Below are positions 24,572-32,815 of a stretch of 64,000 nucleotides of DNA, piece after piece. The stretch comes from Anaeromusa acidaminophila DSM 3853 (lineage in GTDB: Bacteria > Bacillota > Negativicutes > Anaeromusales > Anaeromusaceae): the NCBI RefSeq assembly GCF_000374545.1, contig NZ_KB894582.1:62001-126000 (forward strand), written 5' to 3'. The notes below the pieces were generated by a model that worked only from the letters and a program-made list of their open reading frames with translations, searched no databases and had not been told where the DNA came from. Position numbers and translations under genes: made by a program. How positions within the stretch are numbered: the first letter of the stretch is position 1; each line of letters opens with the position of its first letter.

Positions 24572-25489
24572 TTATTGTCCGTTCCCCCGTATTTCTTGCA
24601 GCGCTTTAGCAACAAAGCCGCTTCCTTGCTCCAGAGCTATGCGGGCTTTATTCGCATCTACGCATCCCAGTAGCATGACAATGGCGGTTTTAGCATGGCC
24701 GTCGGCAGCGGCGACGGCAGCGGCGACGGCTGCGGTATCTTCGCCGGTGGCGGTTTGGACAATGCGGAGCACTCGTTGCCGCAGTTTTTCGTTGCTGGCC
24801 TTTACGTCGACCATGAGATTGCCGTAGACTTTGCCTAAAAGAATCATGGCCGTCGTGGAGAGCATATTAAGTACCATCTTTTGGGCGCTGCCGGCTTTCA
24901 TGCGCGTTGAGCCAGTGATGACCTCGGGGCCGGTGACTACGGTAATGGCAAGCTCCGCCGCTGCGCTGATCGGCGAGTGAGGCGAGCAGGCCAAAGCGAC
25001 GGTGCGGCAGCCAAGAGCGCGGGCGTAGCCAAGAGCTCCCAGTACATAGGGAGTCCGGCCACTAGCGGCAATGCCGACAACCATATCTTTGGCCGTAAGG
25101 TTTTTGGCTTTGAGATCTTCTTCTCCTAATTCTGGACGGTCTTCGGCGGCTTCTACCGAACGGAATACCGCTGAAGGGCCTCCGGCAATAAGGCCTTGAA
25201 TTTGCTCCGGGTTGGTGCCGTACGTAGGCGGACATTCGCTGGCGTCGAGAATGCCCAAACGCCCGCTGGTACCGGCGCCGATGTAAAAGAGGCGGCCTCC
25301 TTGGGCGAGCGCTTCGGCAATCCACATTGCGCCTTGAGCGATGGCCTCTAAAGCCGGGGCGATGGCTGCGGTGAGTGCGGCGTCTTCCTGATGAATGCGG
25401 CGGACGATGTCGAGCGGTGTTAATTGATCGATGTCGGCGGTGGCGCGATTTTGCTCTTCTGTAGCGAGTGATTCTAGGGCGATGGTCAT
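24572..25489 (-). CDS. murQ: N-acetylmuramic acid 6-phosphate etherase
   Basis: A 305-residue SIS-domain lyase that cleaves the lactyl ether of MurNAc-6-phosphate to give GlcNAc-6-phosphate and D-lactate. Signatures are GGRLFYIGAGTSGRLGILDASECPPTYG (cited here by its GAGTSGRLG core, about residues 70-80) with the catalytic Glu in SECPPT. Also present are GIAASGRTPYVLGAL and ITGSTRMKAGSAQKMVLNML. The length is standard. It overlaps mupG by 4 bp (ATGA) and is the last gene of murP-mupG-murQ. This places it at the end of a cytoplasmic route that recycles cell-wall disaccharides or MurNAc. Confidence 0.95.
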   Translation of the reverse strand: MTIALESLATEEQNRATADIDQLTPLDIVRRIHQEDAALTAAIAPALEAIAQGAMWIAEALAQGGRLFYIGAGTSGRLGILDASECPPTYGTNPEQIQGLIAGGPSAVFRSVEAAEDRPELGEEDLKAKNLTAKDMVVGIAASGRTPYVLGALGYARALGCRTVALACSPHSPISAAAELAITVVTGPEVITGSTRMKAGSAQKMVLNMLSTTAMILLGKVYGNLMVDVKASNEKLRQRVLRIVQTATGEDTAAVAAAVAAADGHAKTAIVMLLGCVDANKARIALEQGSGFVAKALQEIRGNGQ

Positions 25490-26583
25490 GGCGTACCTCC
25501 TGCAGAATTTTCAAAAGCGAAGGAACTTCCTGGCTCAAGATAGTCAAGCAGGAAAAGTTCTGTCGGCTCAATACGGGCGACTACGTTGACCCGCGGGTCG
25601 GCAGGTAAATCCTGCAGCACGATTTGCAGCTCTCCTTGATAACGGCCATAGCTGCTGTTGTCGATGGTAACGCTGCCTTTGAGGCGCGGCTGCGCCGGGC
25701 GAGGCGGCACCTCTTCGGTGCAAAGGCCGCGGGCCTCTTGCGAGCGGACACAGACAGCGCCGGGGTCGTGGCGATTGGTATGGGGCGCATTCAGCAGTAG
25801 GCGTTCTATGGGGGAAAGCTCCGGCTCTACTTGAAGGCGTAGTGAAAGAAGCTGCGCTTCGACACGTCCTACGGCCAGCAGTTCTTCCTCTGTCGCCAAG
25901 GGGTCGCCGAAGAAAATGCCTTGCACTAGACCGCAGGCGGCCAGTTCTTTGGCGGCCGCCTGCGCCGGCAAGGTTCGGTGGGCTTCTAGCGTGGGCAAGC
26001 CGGCGAAGAGAGGCCCTCGCGGATTGTGAAGGGAAGGAACGAAAGCCGCTACTTCAATGCCATGGGAGGCAAAAAGACGGCAGCGCTCGGAGAAAAGCCG
26101 CCAGGACAGGCCGGTTTCCGGGCGAGGATAATAGTTGTGACAGCTTTGTAGGCGAGAAGCGTAGACGCCATGGTCTAGAAGCTGCTGCAAATCTGCTGCG
26201 GTAGTTGTACTGGTATTAAGGCAAATAGACCACTGCTGTTCATGAGTAAGGGATACGATATCGTCGCAGGTGAAGCCGTCATCCAAGCGCAAGGACGTTA
26301 GCCTCAAACGAGCTAAGGCGGCGGTGTTTTGCAGCGAGCCGCCGAAAAAGCGGAAGGTACGCGGTGAAATGTCGGCGGTAACGGCAAAATCCAGTTCTTT
26401 TGCCTTTTCTAAAATGGCGTCTAGCTCCGCCAGCAGCGTTTGGTTATCGGCCTCCGGTATATGGAGGGAAGTGAAAAGTTCACTGAAACCAGCTGCTTTG
26501 GCGGTTTCTAGGTACTGCAAACTGTCAGCGAGGGGGTGTCCCATGCCGGCAAATAGAGAAATGCCTTTTTTTATCTTTTTCAT
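25486..26583 (-). CDS. mupG: 6-phospho-N-acetylmuramidase (DUF871 family)
   Basis: A 365-residue TIM-barrel protein of the DUF871 family, matching MupG of Staphylococcus aureus. MupG splits the phosphorylated disaccharide MurNAc-6P-GlcNAc after PTS uptake. Landmarks are the N-terminal KGISLFAGMGHPLADSLQYL and, in the C-terminal domain, GSVTIDNSSYGRYQGELQIV. The last strand-rich portion is the small beta domain seen in the family. Gene order, with 4-bp overlaps on both sides, is the murP-mupG-murQ order of Firmicute MurNAc operons. This explains the function better than the older label of unknown. Confidence 0.9.
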   Translation of the reverse strand: MKKIKKGISLFAGMGHPLADSLQYLETAKAAGFSELFTSLHIPEADNQTLLAELDAILEKAKELDFAVTADISPRTFRFFGGSLQNTAALARLRLTSLRLDDGFTCDDIVSLTHEQQWSICLNTSTTTAADLQQLLDHGVYASRLQSCHNYYPRPETGLSWRLFSERCRLFASHGIEVAAFVPSLHNPRGPLFAGLPTLEAHRTLPAQAAAKELAACGLVQGIFFGDPLATEEELLAVGRVEAQLLSLRLQVEPELSPIERLLLNAPHTNRHDPGAVCVRSQEARGLCTEEVPPRPAQPRLKGSVTIDNSSYGRYQGELQIVLQDLPADPRVNVVARIEPTELFLLDYLEPGSSFAFENSAGGTP

Positions 26584-27962
26584 GCTTCTGCCTCCTCCGA
26601 CGTTTCTACGGGATCTTCAAAGCCGACGAGCCATGTGGCGCAAAAACCGCCGGTATAGGCGATAACTAGGCCCAGCAGATAATGCATGAGGCTGTCCGGT
26701 TGGATGAGAAAAGCTAAGGGCAGGCCTGATACGCCCATGGAAATGGAAGCCGTATGCATAGCCGCCTGATAGGCTCCGCCGAAGGCGGCACCTAGACACG
26801 CTGTGAAAAAAGGGCGTCCTAAGGGCAGGGTAACGCCGAAAATCAGCGGTTCGCCAATGCCCAAGAGACCGACAGGCAACGCGCTTTTAATGATATGCTG
26901 CAAACGGGTATTTTTTGTTTTTAGGTAGACTGCCAGCGAAGCTCCTACTTGACCGGCGCCGCCCATGGCGAGGATGGGAAGCAGCGGATTTTCGTGGAGC
27001 GTGTTGAGAAACTCCATATGAATGGGCGTCAGTCCTTGATGCAAGCCGGTCATGACGATAGGTAGGATGGTGCCGGCGAGCACAAAGCCGGCAAAACCGC
27101 CGCCGTCCTGGAGCAAAACTTTGAAAGCAAAGACGATGGTATCCGATAAAAAACCGCCTAAGGGCTGGAGTACATAGTAGGTAGCCAAAGCGCCTATAAG
27201 CAGCGTCAGCGTAGGGGTGACAATGATGTCCAGTGCGTTGGGAACATAGCGGCGCAGACGCCGCTCCAGCCAAGCCATAAAGCAGGCTACCAGAAGAACG
27301 CCGATGACGCCGCCCCGGCCGGGAACTAACGCTTCGCCTCCCAATTGAATGGAAGCGATGGCCGGGTTGATGAGTAAAACTCCAGCCAGGCCTCCGAGCG
27401 CCGGCGTGCCGCCGAATTCCTTGGCGGCGTTGAAGCCGATAAAGATGGACAAATAGGCGAAAAGACCCCAGCCGGTTACGGAAAGCAGCGTGGCCAGCTC
27501 GTGTTCCGGAGGCAGGCCCAGACGGATGGCGAGATTGGTCAGGCCGGCGACCATGCCGGAAGCGACAATGGCGGGAATGAGCGGGATAAAAATGCCAGCG
27601 AGACGGCGCAGCAGCAGCTTGAAAGGCGTGCGGTTTTTTTCATCAAGAGCCGCTTTGCGTGTGCGCGCTTCCGCGAGTGGTTCTGGCTGGTTGGGAGAGG
27701 CGGGCTGTTGCTGTAATATCTGCAGATGGGCGGTTACCTTATTGACAATCCCGGGGCCCAGGACGATTTGACAGCGTCCTTCTGCGCCCAGCAAGCCTAG
27801 CACGCCTGGGAGGTTTTTGATTTTTTCCTTATCTACCTTTGCTTCGTCAGCGACGGTGATGCGCAGGCGGGTCATGCAGTGCGAAATGGAAAGCAGGTTG
27901 TCCGCTCCTCCTAAGAGGGGCAGCAACGCGGCGGCAAGTTGTTGTTCTTTATCGGCGGTCAT
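26580..27962 (-). CDS. murP: PTS EIIBC transporter for MurNAc or MurNAc-GlcNAc
   Basis: A 460-residue phosphotransferase permease. The EIIB domain is at about residues 1-85 with the phospho-Cys in ISHCMTRLRI (residue 29). A Pro/Glu linker follows, then EIIC with about ten helices from residue 110 (FIPLIPAIVASGMVAGL) and the substrate-loop motif GIGEPLIFGVTLPLGRPF. There is no EIIA domain, so a glucose-type EIIA must act in trans. It heads the operon with mupG and murQ. The operon order points to a muropeptide sugar rather than sucrose or trehalose, which related permeases carry. The ATG has AAGGAG upstream. Confidence 0.88.
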   Translation of the reverse strand: MTADKEQQLAAALLPLLGGADNLLSISHCMTRLRITVADEAKVDKEKIKNLPGVLGLLGAEGRCQIVLGPGIVNKVTAHLQILQQQPASPNQPEPLAEARTRKAALDEKNRTPFKLLLRRLAGIFIPLIPAIVASGMVAGLTNLAIRLGLPPEHELATLLSVTGWGLFAYLSIFIGFNAAKEFGGTPALGGLAGVLLINPAIASIQLGGEALVPGRGGVIGVLLVACFMAWLERRLRRYVPNALDIIVTPTLTLLIGALATYYVLQPLGGFLSDTIVFAFKVLLQDGGGFAGFVLAGTILPIVMTGLHQGLTPIHMEFLNTLHENPLLPILAMGGAGQVGASLAVYLKTKNTRLQHIIKSALPVGLLGIGEPLIFGVTLPLGRPFFTACLGAAFGGAYQAAMHTASISMGVSGLPLAFLIQPDSLMHYLLGLVIAYTGGFCATWLVGFEDPVETSEEAEA

Positions 27963-28133
27963 GCAGTATCTCCTTAGTTTGCGTAGATTTAAAATAAGAC
28001 CTTAACTTTCATTCGCCGCGCAGGAGCTGATTCCTGTTTCTTAGTGCACCGGAGCAGGAAGTTGGCAGAAGGGCAACGAACAAGACAAGAGAAATAAAGT
28101 GAGTACTACTAGTACTAAGAGGAGGATGTATCT
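27963..28133. promoter_or_regulatory. Divergent region between murP and the protease inhibitor
   Basis: 171 bp serve both starts. No local murR-type regulator gene or convincing promoter was found. AGTACTACTAGTACT at about 28104-28118 is a direct/inverted AGTACT pair just before the GAGGAGG site of the plus-strand gene. Confidence 0.35.
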
Positions 28134-28577
28134 ATGCGTAAGTCAGTATTGTTATTTGTTCTGTGCGCGCTTCTTTGGACGCTTCCTGAAGTGGCGGCGG
28201 CTGAAGGCATGGCTTGGAGGGAGCTTCCTGTAGTGGCTCAAGTGCAGTGGGATGGTAAGCTAGGCGGTACGGAAAGCCTGCAACTGCAGCTGCGGGCGGG
28301 ACAGACGGTACAAGTAGATTTGATGGCGGCGGCTGGTACAGGGTATCTCTGGAGCACGCCGATTACAGCGGACTTGAAGTATGCTGTTTTAGCGCATGAT
28401 TCCGGCCCTCAGGCGCTGACGGAGCGCGCAGGCGGTCCATTACAGCAGCGTTTGTTCTACCAGGCCCGCGGCGGCGTGGAAGGCACGGAAACACTGACTT
28501 TTGTGCTGCGCCGTCCTTGGGAAGCCGCAGACAAAGTTGCCGCTACCAGGACGCTGACTATCAGCGTTAAACCGTAA
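28134..28577 (+). CDS. Secreted chagasin-like (I42) protease inhibitor
   Basis: A 147-residue exported protein. The signal peptide MRKSVLLFVLCALLWTLPEV is cut near AAAEG. The mature part has the three inhibitory-loop signatures of the chagasin family in the right order. GTGYLWS (about residue 67) corresponds to NPTTGY, the GG-rich turn AGGPLQQRLFYQARGG corresponds to the G-x-G loop, and VLRRPWE (about residue 127) is the conserved RPW. The family blocks papain-like cysteine proteases. No such protease is encoded nearby. An inverted repeat C and a terminator follow. Confidence 0.8.
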   Translation: MRKSVLLFVLCALLWTLPEVAAAEGMAWRELPVVAQVQWDGKLGGTESLQLQLRAGQTVQVDLMAAAGTGYLWSTPITADLKYAVLAHDSGPQALTERAGGPLQQRLFYQARGGVEGTETLTFVLRRPWEAADKVAATRTLTISVKP

Positions 28578-28612
28578 AGAGAACGAACAAGAGAACCAGA
28601 GTGACCGGAGGG
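28575..28612. repeat. Repeat C fragment, inverted
   Basis: GAACAAGAGAACCAGAGTGA then CCGGAGGGTACG is the complement of the GACTCCGG...CTTGTTC block of repeat C. Confidence 0.55.
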
Positions 28613-28630
28613 TACGACTAAGAAACATAG

Positions 28631-28675
28631 AAGATCCAGGCAATGCTTGCTTGCAAGTTTTGCCTGGATCTTTAC
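28631..28675 (+). terminator. Terminator between convergent genes
   Basis: AAGATCCAGGCAA and its complement form a 13-bp stem followed by TTTACTTTC. It serves the inhibitor gene and possibly the convergent transporter. Confidence 0.85.
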
Positions 28676-28683
28676 TTTCTCAT

Positions 28684-28722
28684 GCGAGCCCTCTCATGAC
28701 TCCAATTTTCCTGTTCAAATCT
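28684..28722. repeat. Repeat C fragment
   Basis: GAGCCCTCTCATGACTCCAA followed by TTTTCCTGTTCAAATC is a diverged C block in forward orientation. With the inverted block at 28575 it flanks the terminator hairpin. Confidence 0.5.
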
Positions 28723-29693
28723 CAATTTCCGTTTTTCTTGGTACTCCCCAAGCGCTTAAAAAAGCGGTACACATAGGGTACAAGGGTAGCTACCGGCTGC
28801 TGGTATAAGATGGACATGGTAATGGGGATAGCTGCCGCCGGGGGGAAATAGCTGAGCGCTAAAACGACGCCGCAGGCGTTGTTGCGAATGCCTACATTAT
28901 AAATCATGGTAAGGACGGTTGATTCCCGGCGATCTTTCAAAGCTAGCGAACCGAGCCAACCGACAAAGAAGCTGGCGCTAACGACGCCCAATGTAATAAT
29001 CAGAGCTTTTAGGGTGGACGCGTTCCAGGACAATAACGGCATGACAACTGCGGAATTGATAAAGATAACCGCGCTTAAAGAAAGCTTGGAAGTAACGCCG
29101 CCGACGCCTTTAGCAAAAGAGGCGGTGCGGCCCTTGGAGAAATCATTGCAAAGCATGCCTAGCAAACTAGGAATCGTAACCATAAGCAAAAGATCTTCCA
29201 CCATCTTTAGATAACTGATTTCGATGGTTTCGCCAATTACAAAGTGGAAAAAAGCGGGCAAGACAAGCGGAACCAAAAAGGTGTCCAAGGTCACGGCTAC
29301 CAAAGACACTGCTAAATCGCCCTGAACCAGAGCTGTCCAAATAATAGAAGTGACACCGACGGGAATGGAAGCGCCAATTAGATAACCAATACGAATCAGT
29401 GGTTCATCAGGATAGAAAACGTGGCCTACAATCCATGCAGTGAAAGGAGAGGCGAGATGAACCAGCGCCAAAATCCACAAAGGCTGCCAGGGATGGCGCA
29501 GTACCTGAAGAAAATCGCGCAAGCTGGTGGATAGGGCGGTGACAAAGGTCATATAAGCAAAAAGCAAGACCGTTGTCTGCCGGAGTAACGAAGAATCACT
29601 GAGAGGAAAGAAAATGCCGCCAATTAAAGCAGTTACGACGACAAGAAACATTCTCTTGCCTAACCAGGCATTTAAAGATAACCACTTTGTCAT
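28722..29693 (-). CDS. Bile acid:sodium symporter (BASS/ArsB-like) family transporter
   Basis: A 323-residue inner-membrane protein with ten predicted helices of the bile acid:sodium symporter fold. Crossover-type motifs are ASIPVGVTSIIWTAL in the first half and YNVGIRNNACGVVLALSYFP in the second, the latter typical of this superfamily. The physiological cargo in bacteria is often an organic anion and cannot be told here. The start ATG at 29693 has GGAGG 9 nt upstream. It is divergent from the exonuclease gene. Confidence 0.8.
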   Translation of the reverse strand: MTKWLSLNAWLGKRMFLVVVTALIGGIFFPLSDSSLLRQTTVLLFAYMTFVTALSTSLRDFLQVLRHPWQPLWILALVHLASPFTAWIVGHVFYPDEPLIRIGYLIGASIPVGVTSIIWTALVQGDLAVSLVAVTLDTFLVPLVLPAFFHFVIGETIEISYLKMVEDLLLMVTIPSLLGMLCNDFSKGRTASFAKGVGGVTSKLSLSAVIFINSAVVMPLLSWNASTLKALIITLGVVSASFFVGWLGSLALKDRRESTVLTMIYNVGIRNNACGVVLALSYFPPAAAIPITMSILYQQPVATLVPYVYRFFKRLGSTKKNGN

Positions 29694-29810
29694 TAGATAC
29701 AGCCTCCGTACGTTGGTATGTGTGTACTCTCTATCCTAGCATGGCCTTGGCATTTTTTCTAATCTTTTTCGAAAAGAAAAACAAGACGGGTATTCTCCGC
29801 GGAAAAAAAA

Positions 29811-29826
29811 CTGTACAATAGTACAG
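29811..29826. promoter_or_regulatory. Palindrome upstream of the exonuclease gene
   Basis: CTGTACAATAGTACAG is a 6-bp inverted repeat with a 4-bp centre and also contains a TACAAT -10-like hexamer. It could be an operator on the promoter of the gene at 29874. Confidence 0.4.
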
Positions 29827-29873
29827 AAGAAAGCGTTCAAGTAACGCAGGCAGACGGGAAAGGTGGCGCATGG

Positions 29874-30461
29874 ATGGTTGCGGACATGGCGGGACGGGAT
29901 TTTTTAATCATTGATTTTGAATTTACAACACATAAAAAACTGGTAGGCAAGCCGAGAGCGTTTTTTCCGGAGATCATCGAAGTGGGCGCGGTGCGTATGG
30001 GAGCCCCGGAATTAGCGCTAGGCGAAGAATACCAGTCGTTTGTTAAGCCGCGTTTCTTTCCGCGTTTGACGAAGGAATGCATGGAGATTGCCATCATCAA
30101 CCAGGACGATGTGGATGGCGGTGTAGATCTAGCAGAAATGCTTGCAGGACTAAGTGATTTATATCAAGAAGGGCGGACGTACTTTGTCGCCTGGGGCGAT
30201 TCGGACCGAGAAGTGCTGGCGACGGATTGCAAGCGCTATGGTCTGGAGTATCCGTTTGTATATGAAGACTATATCGACTTGGCAGCGGCCTATAAGCAGC
30301 ATTATGGCAAAGACCGCACTCCTTCCCTTAAGCACGCAGTGGAAGAAAGCGGTATTGATCGCTTGGGGTGGTGCCATATGGCGCTGGATGACGCTAAAAA
30401 TACAGGATTGCTTCTGGCGCACCTTTTGCGTGATGGCTGGCGTCCGGGAATGGATGTCTAG
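29874..30461 (+). CDS. 3'-5' exonuclease (DnaQ/KapD-like DEDDh)
   Basis: A 195-residue exonuclease-fold protein. The four DEDDh motifs are present: DFEFTT (motif I, about residue 14), the region around WGDSDREVLATD (motif II, about 104), and HMALDDAKNTGLLL (motif III with catalytic His and Asp, about 165). FPEIIEVGAVRMG is the strand after motif I. The size and the insertion pattern match KapD/ERI1-like proteins that trim RNA or DNA ends. AAAGGTGG precedes the ATG at 29874. It ends 28 bp before the lipase gene, so they may be co-transcribed. The nucleic acid substrate is unknown. Confidence 0.85.
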   Translation: MVADMAGRDFLIIDFEFTTHKKLVGKPRAFFPEIIEVGAVRMGAPELALGEEYQSFVKPRFFPRLTKECMEIAIINQDDVDGGVDLAEMLAGLSDLYQEGRTYFVAWGDSDREVLATDCKRYGLEYPFVYEDYIDLAAAYKQHYGKDRTPSLKHAVEESGIDRLGWCHMALDDAKNTGLLLAHLLRDGWRPGMDV

Positions 30462-30488
30462 GTTCGAAAATGAGAGGAGTGAAGAAAC

Positions 30489-31838
30489 ATGGGGATGCGG
30501 GAAACCTGGTTTCGGCAAGCTGCTTCCGTAGTCTTGGGTGCGGGCTTTTTCTTGGCGGTATCGGTGGCGCAGGCGGGGGCGGCTCTTGATGAAGTGCATG
30601 AAAAGGGAAAAGTCTATCTGGCGGCGGCGGCATCGCTAGCTGCTTATAATGATCGCTTAGGCATGCTGGTGAATGAGGCGCTTCAGGAAGAAGGCTGGGA
30701 AATTACCAAATATCGTTATAGTACGCCGGCGGCGGATGCTCGCTTTATTGTATTGAGAAACTTGCAAGTGGATCCCTGGGAGCCTACGCTTACGCTGGCT
30801 GTAGCTGGTACGGAAAATTTTAAAGACGTGAAAACCGATATGAAGCTCGGTAAAGTTTGGTTTTCCGGTGCGACACAAGCGGAATTTAATGCAGCTGGCG
30901 CTACGCCTAATGTTCCTGATGACAAGCCCAAGGTACATAAGGGGTTCTACCAGTATGTACAAACAGCGATTGATGCAGGCGAGGAAGGCCATCCCATCTA
31001 TAAGACCCTACAGAGCGATCCTTCGCAACGGCTGCTGCTGACAGGGCATAGCTTGGGCGGCGCTGTTGCTACTTTGGGCGGCGCTCGGCTTCTTTTGGCT
31101 GGAATCAATCCGGCGCAGGTGGAGGTAGTGACTTTCGGAGCGCCTGCAGTAGGGAATGCCGCTTTTAAGCAAGAGACGGAAGGAAAGCTGGCATTGGAAC
31201 GAGTAGTGTTGGATGGAGATCCGATTCCTTCTTTGGTGCAAAAAATTGGCGGCGGCTATGCCCAGTTTGGTAAGGAAGTTCGTTGGCAGGAAGAAAACTA
31301 TATGCATCAAAAACCGCACTCCATGGCGGTCTATATGGATGTGGCAATGAAGGATTATTATCGGGCCTTGCGGGAGGCGGAAAAATCAGGAGAAATTGCG
31401 AGATCCAAACGAAGCGAAGGTGAAGGCCCTAAGGCGTATATCGTGCCGGCCAGCTTTAAACTTCCCCAAGAAATGGAGGCGGAGCAGCCTTTTATGGAGC
31501 AAGTAATGGAGCGGCAGTATCAACGAGCGTTGAAGGGATATGTGCTGGCGGATGCGGCGACTGCTGCGCCGAACGGCGATTTTGAAGCGGCAAAACAGGC
31601 TGGCTGTCAATGGTTGGTGCGCACGGATGTGCAAGTGAACCGCTTGCGCGAAGAAGTCAACGGTCACGTGATTTCCTTGAATCAAATGGTGTATCGGGTA
31701 GCGGACGGTCGGTTGGTAGCGACCAGCGATTACCAATCTTCGACGCGGGAGCTGACGCCGCTGGAAGTCATGATGCATCTGACACGCAATTTTGCGAAAG
31801 ACGGTGTGCGTTGGCTGGATATGCCGCAAAAGGGGTAA
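30489..31838 (+). CDS. Secreted class 3 lipase
   Basis: A 449-residue exported lipase-like protein. A signal peptide lies in the first 33 residues (cut after AQAGA). The lipase_3 core shows LAVAGTENFKDVKTDMKLG (oxyanion region), the nucleophile elbow LLTGHSLGGAVATLGGARLL (Ser near residue 180), an Asp in LDGDPIPSL, and a His in MHQKPHSMAVYM. The C-terminal 150 residues (from about 300) form a separate beta-rich domain that I do not recognise. It lies in a same-strand run with the exonuclease upstream and the ArsC-like gene 6 bp downstream. The substrate is probably a lipid ester. Confidence 0.85.
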   Translation: MGMRETWFRQAASVVLGAGFFLAVSVAQAGAALDEVHEKGKVYLAAAASLAAYNDRLGMLVNEALQEEGWEITKYRYSTPAADARFIVLRNLQVDPWEPTLTLAVAGTENFKDVKTDMKLGKVWFSGATQAEFNAAGATPNVPDDKPKVHKGFYQYVQTAIDAGEEGHPIYKTLQSDPSQRLLLTGHSLGGAVATLGGARLLLAGINPAQVEVVTFGAPAVGNAAFKQETEGKLALERVVLDGDPIPSLVQKIGGGYAQFGKEVRWQEENYMHQKPHSMAVYMDVAMKDYYRALREAEKSGEIARSKRSEGEGPKAYIVPASFKLPQEMEAEQPFMEQVMERQYQRALKGYVLADAATAAPNGDFEAAKQAGCQWLVRTDVQVNRLREEVNGHVISLNQMVYRVADGRLVATSDYQSSTRELTPLEVMMHLTRNFAKDGVRWLDMPQKG

Positions 31839-31843
31839 CGAAC

Positions 31844-32185
31844 ATGGCGTTGAACATCCAAATTTTCGGCACGAAAAAGTGCCAAGATACGCGCAAGGCG
31901 GAGCGTTATTTTAAAGAACGCCGCATGCCGTATCATTTTATTGATTTGAATATTCGCGGTCTGTCCAAAGGAGAATTAAGAGCTGTGGCGCAAGCTGTTG
32001 GCGGTGTGGAAAAGATGGCCGATGCAAACGGCAAAGAAGCGGCGCGTCTTAATCTGCGATACATTTTGCATAATGTACAAGAAAAGCTGTTGGAGCACCC
32101 GCTGCTTTTAAAAACTCCAGTTGTGCGCAACGGGGCTAAGGCGACGGTGGGGTATTGTCCAGAGGTATGGCAGACATGGCAGTAA
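31844..32185 (+). CDS. ArsC/Spx-family protein
   Basis: A 113-residue thioredoxin-fold protein of the ArsC/Spx/YffB family. It begins IQIFGTKKCQDTRKAERYFK, with a single Cys in the first active-site turn (C-x3-R-K), and ends with LLLKTPVVRNGAKATVGYCPEVW, including the cis-Pro loop. The two-Cys CxxC of Spx is absent, so it is closer to ArsC-like reductases of unknown substrate. The same frame extends far upstream inside the lipase gene, but the ATG at 31844 gives the correct N-terminus. It overlaps the next gene by 10 bp. Confidence 0.82.
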   Translation: MALNIQIFGTKKCQDTRKAERYFKERRMPYHFIDLNIRGLSKGELRAVAQAVGGVEKMADANGKEAARLNLRYILHNVQEKLLEHPLLLKTPVVRNGAKATVGYCPEVWQTWQ

Positions 32186-32499
32186 CTGCCTGGACCTATA
32201 TTTTAAAATGCGCGGACGACAGCTTTTATATCGGTTGGACCAACGATCCGCCGCGGCGTTTGGCGGCGCACAATGCCGGTAAGGGCGCTCGCTATACCCG
32301 CGGGCGGGGACCGGTGCAACCGGTTTATTGGGAAGCATTTGAAGAATTTCGCGCCGCTCAGCGAAGGGAATGGCAGCTTAAGCAGCTATCGCGCAAAGAA
32401 AAGGAAAGCTTGGTAAGCCGTTTTGCGGAAGAACGGCGCGGGCAGGAAGGAGCTTGGCCATGGGAGGAACACAACGCAAAGACATCCGTCCCGGAGTGA
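32176..32499 (+). CDS. GIY-YIG nuclease superfamily protein (YhbQ/YazA type)
   Basis: A 107-residue single-domain GIY-YIG protein. It begins WTYILKCADDSFYIGWTND (the Y and Y-I-G of the motif), has the Arg of RRLAAHNAGKGARYTRGRGP, and has the Glu of YWEAFEEFRAAQRREWQLK. The ATG at 32176 is 9 nt after AGAGGT. An in-frame ATG at 32167 abuts that site and is unlikely. Small members act as DNA endonucleases or are uncharacterised. It overlaps both neighbours (10 bp upstream, 40 bp downstream) within a compact run of small genes. Confidence 0.85.
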   Translation: MAVTAWTYILKCADDSFYIGWTNDPPRRLAAHNAGKGARYTRGRGPVQPVYWEAFEEFRAAQRREWQLKQLSRKEKESLVSRFAEERRGQEGAWPWEEHNAKTSVPE

Positions 32500-32654
32500 G
32501 GGTGAAGGTGGTGCAAAAACCGCATCAACGCACTGGAGAATTGACCGAAGGGATTGTGAAAGATATTTTGACGAACAGCGCCGTGCATCACCGGGGCATT
32601 AAAGTGCGCCTGGAAGGCGGTATAGTCGGCCGGGTGCAGGAAATTCTCGGCTAA
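32460..32654 (+). CDS. ywbE: YwbE-family small protein
   Basis: A 64-residue basic protein of the YwbE (DUF2196) family. RKDIRPGVRVKVVQKPHQRT, then LTEGIVKDILTNSAVHHRGI, then KVRLEGGIVGRVQEIL form the near-complete family signature. It looks like a KOW/SH3-type beta barrel, but its function is not established. The ATG at 32460 lies 8 nt after GGAAGGAG and is inside the 3' end of the GIY-YIG gene. A strong terminator follows. Confidence 0.9.
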   Translation: MGGTQRKDIRPGVRVKVVQKPHQRTGELTEGIVKDILTNSAVHHRGIKVRLEGGIVGRVQEILG

Positions 32655-32671
32655 ACAAAGAGCTAAAAAAG

Positions 32672-32718
32672 AAAGCTTTCGTTTGCAGGTTCAAGGCTTG
32701 CAAACGAAAGCTTTTTCC
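32672..32718 (+). terminator. Strong terminator after ywbE
   Basis: AAAGCTTTCGTTTGCA and its exact complement make a 16-bp stem with an 11-nt loop, then TTCCTTTT. It lies in the convergent gap with the NDH-2 gene. Confidence 0.9.
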
Positions 32719-32815
32719 TTTTACGGTTTAAGCTACTGGAGAGTTCAGGCTTTTGCTATATAGGTGCTCTGTGAGTCAGACTTTGGCAGTTGCTGTTCCT
32801 CATCGGGTCGTTAGT

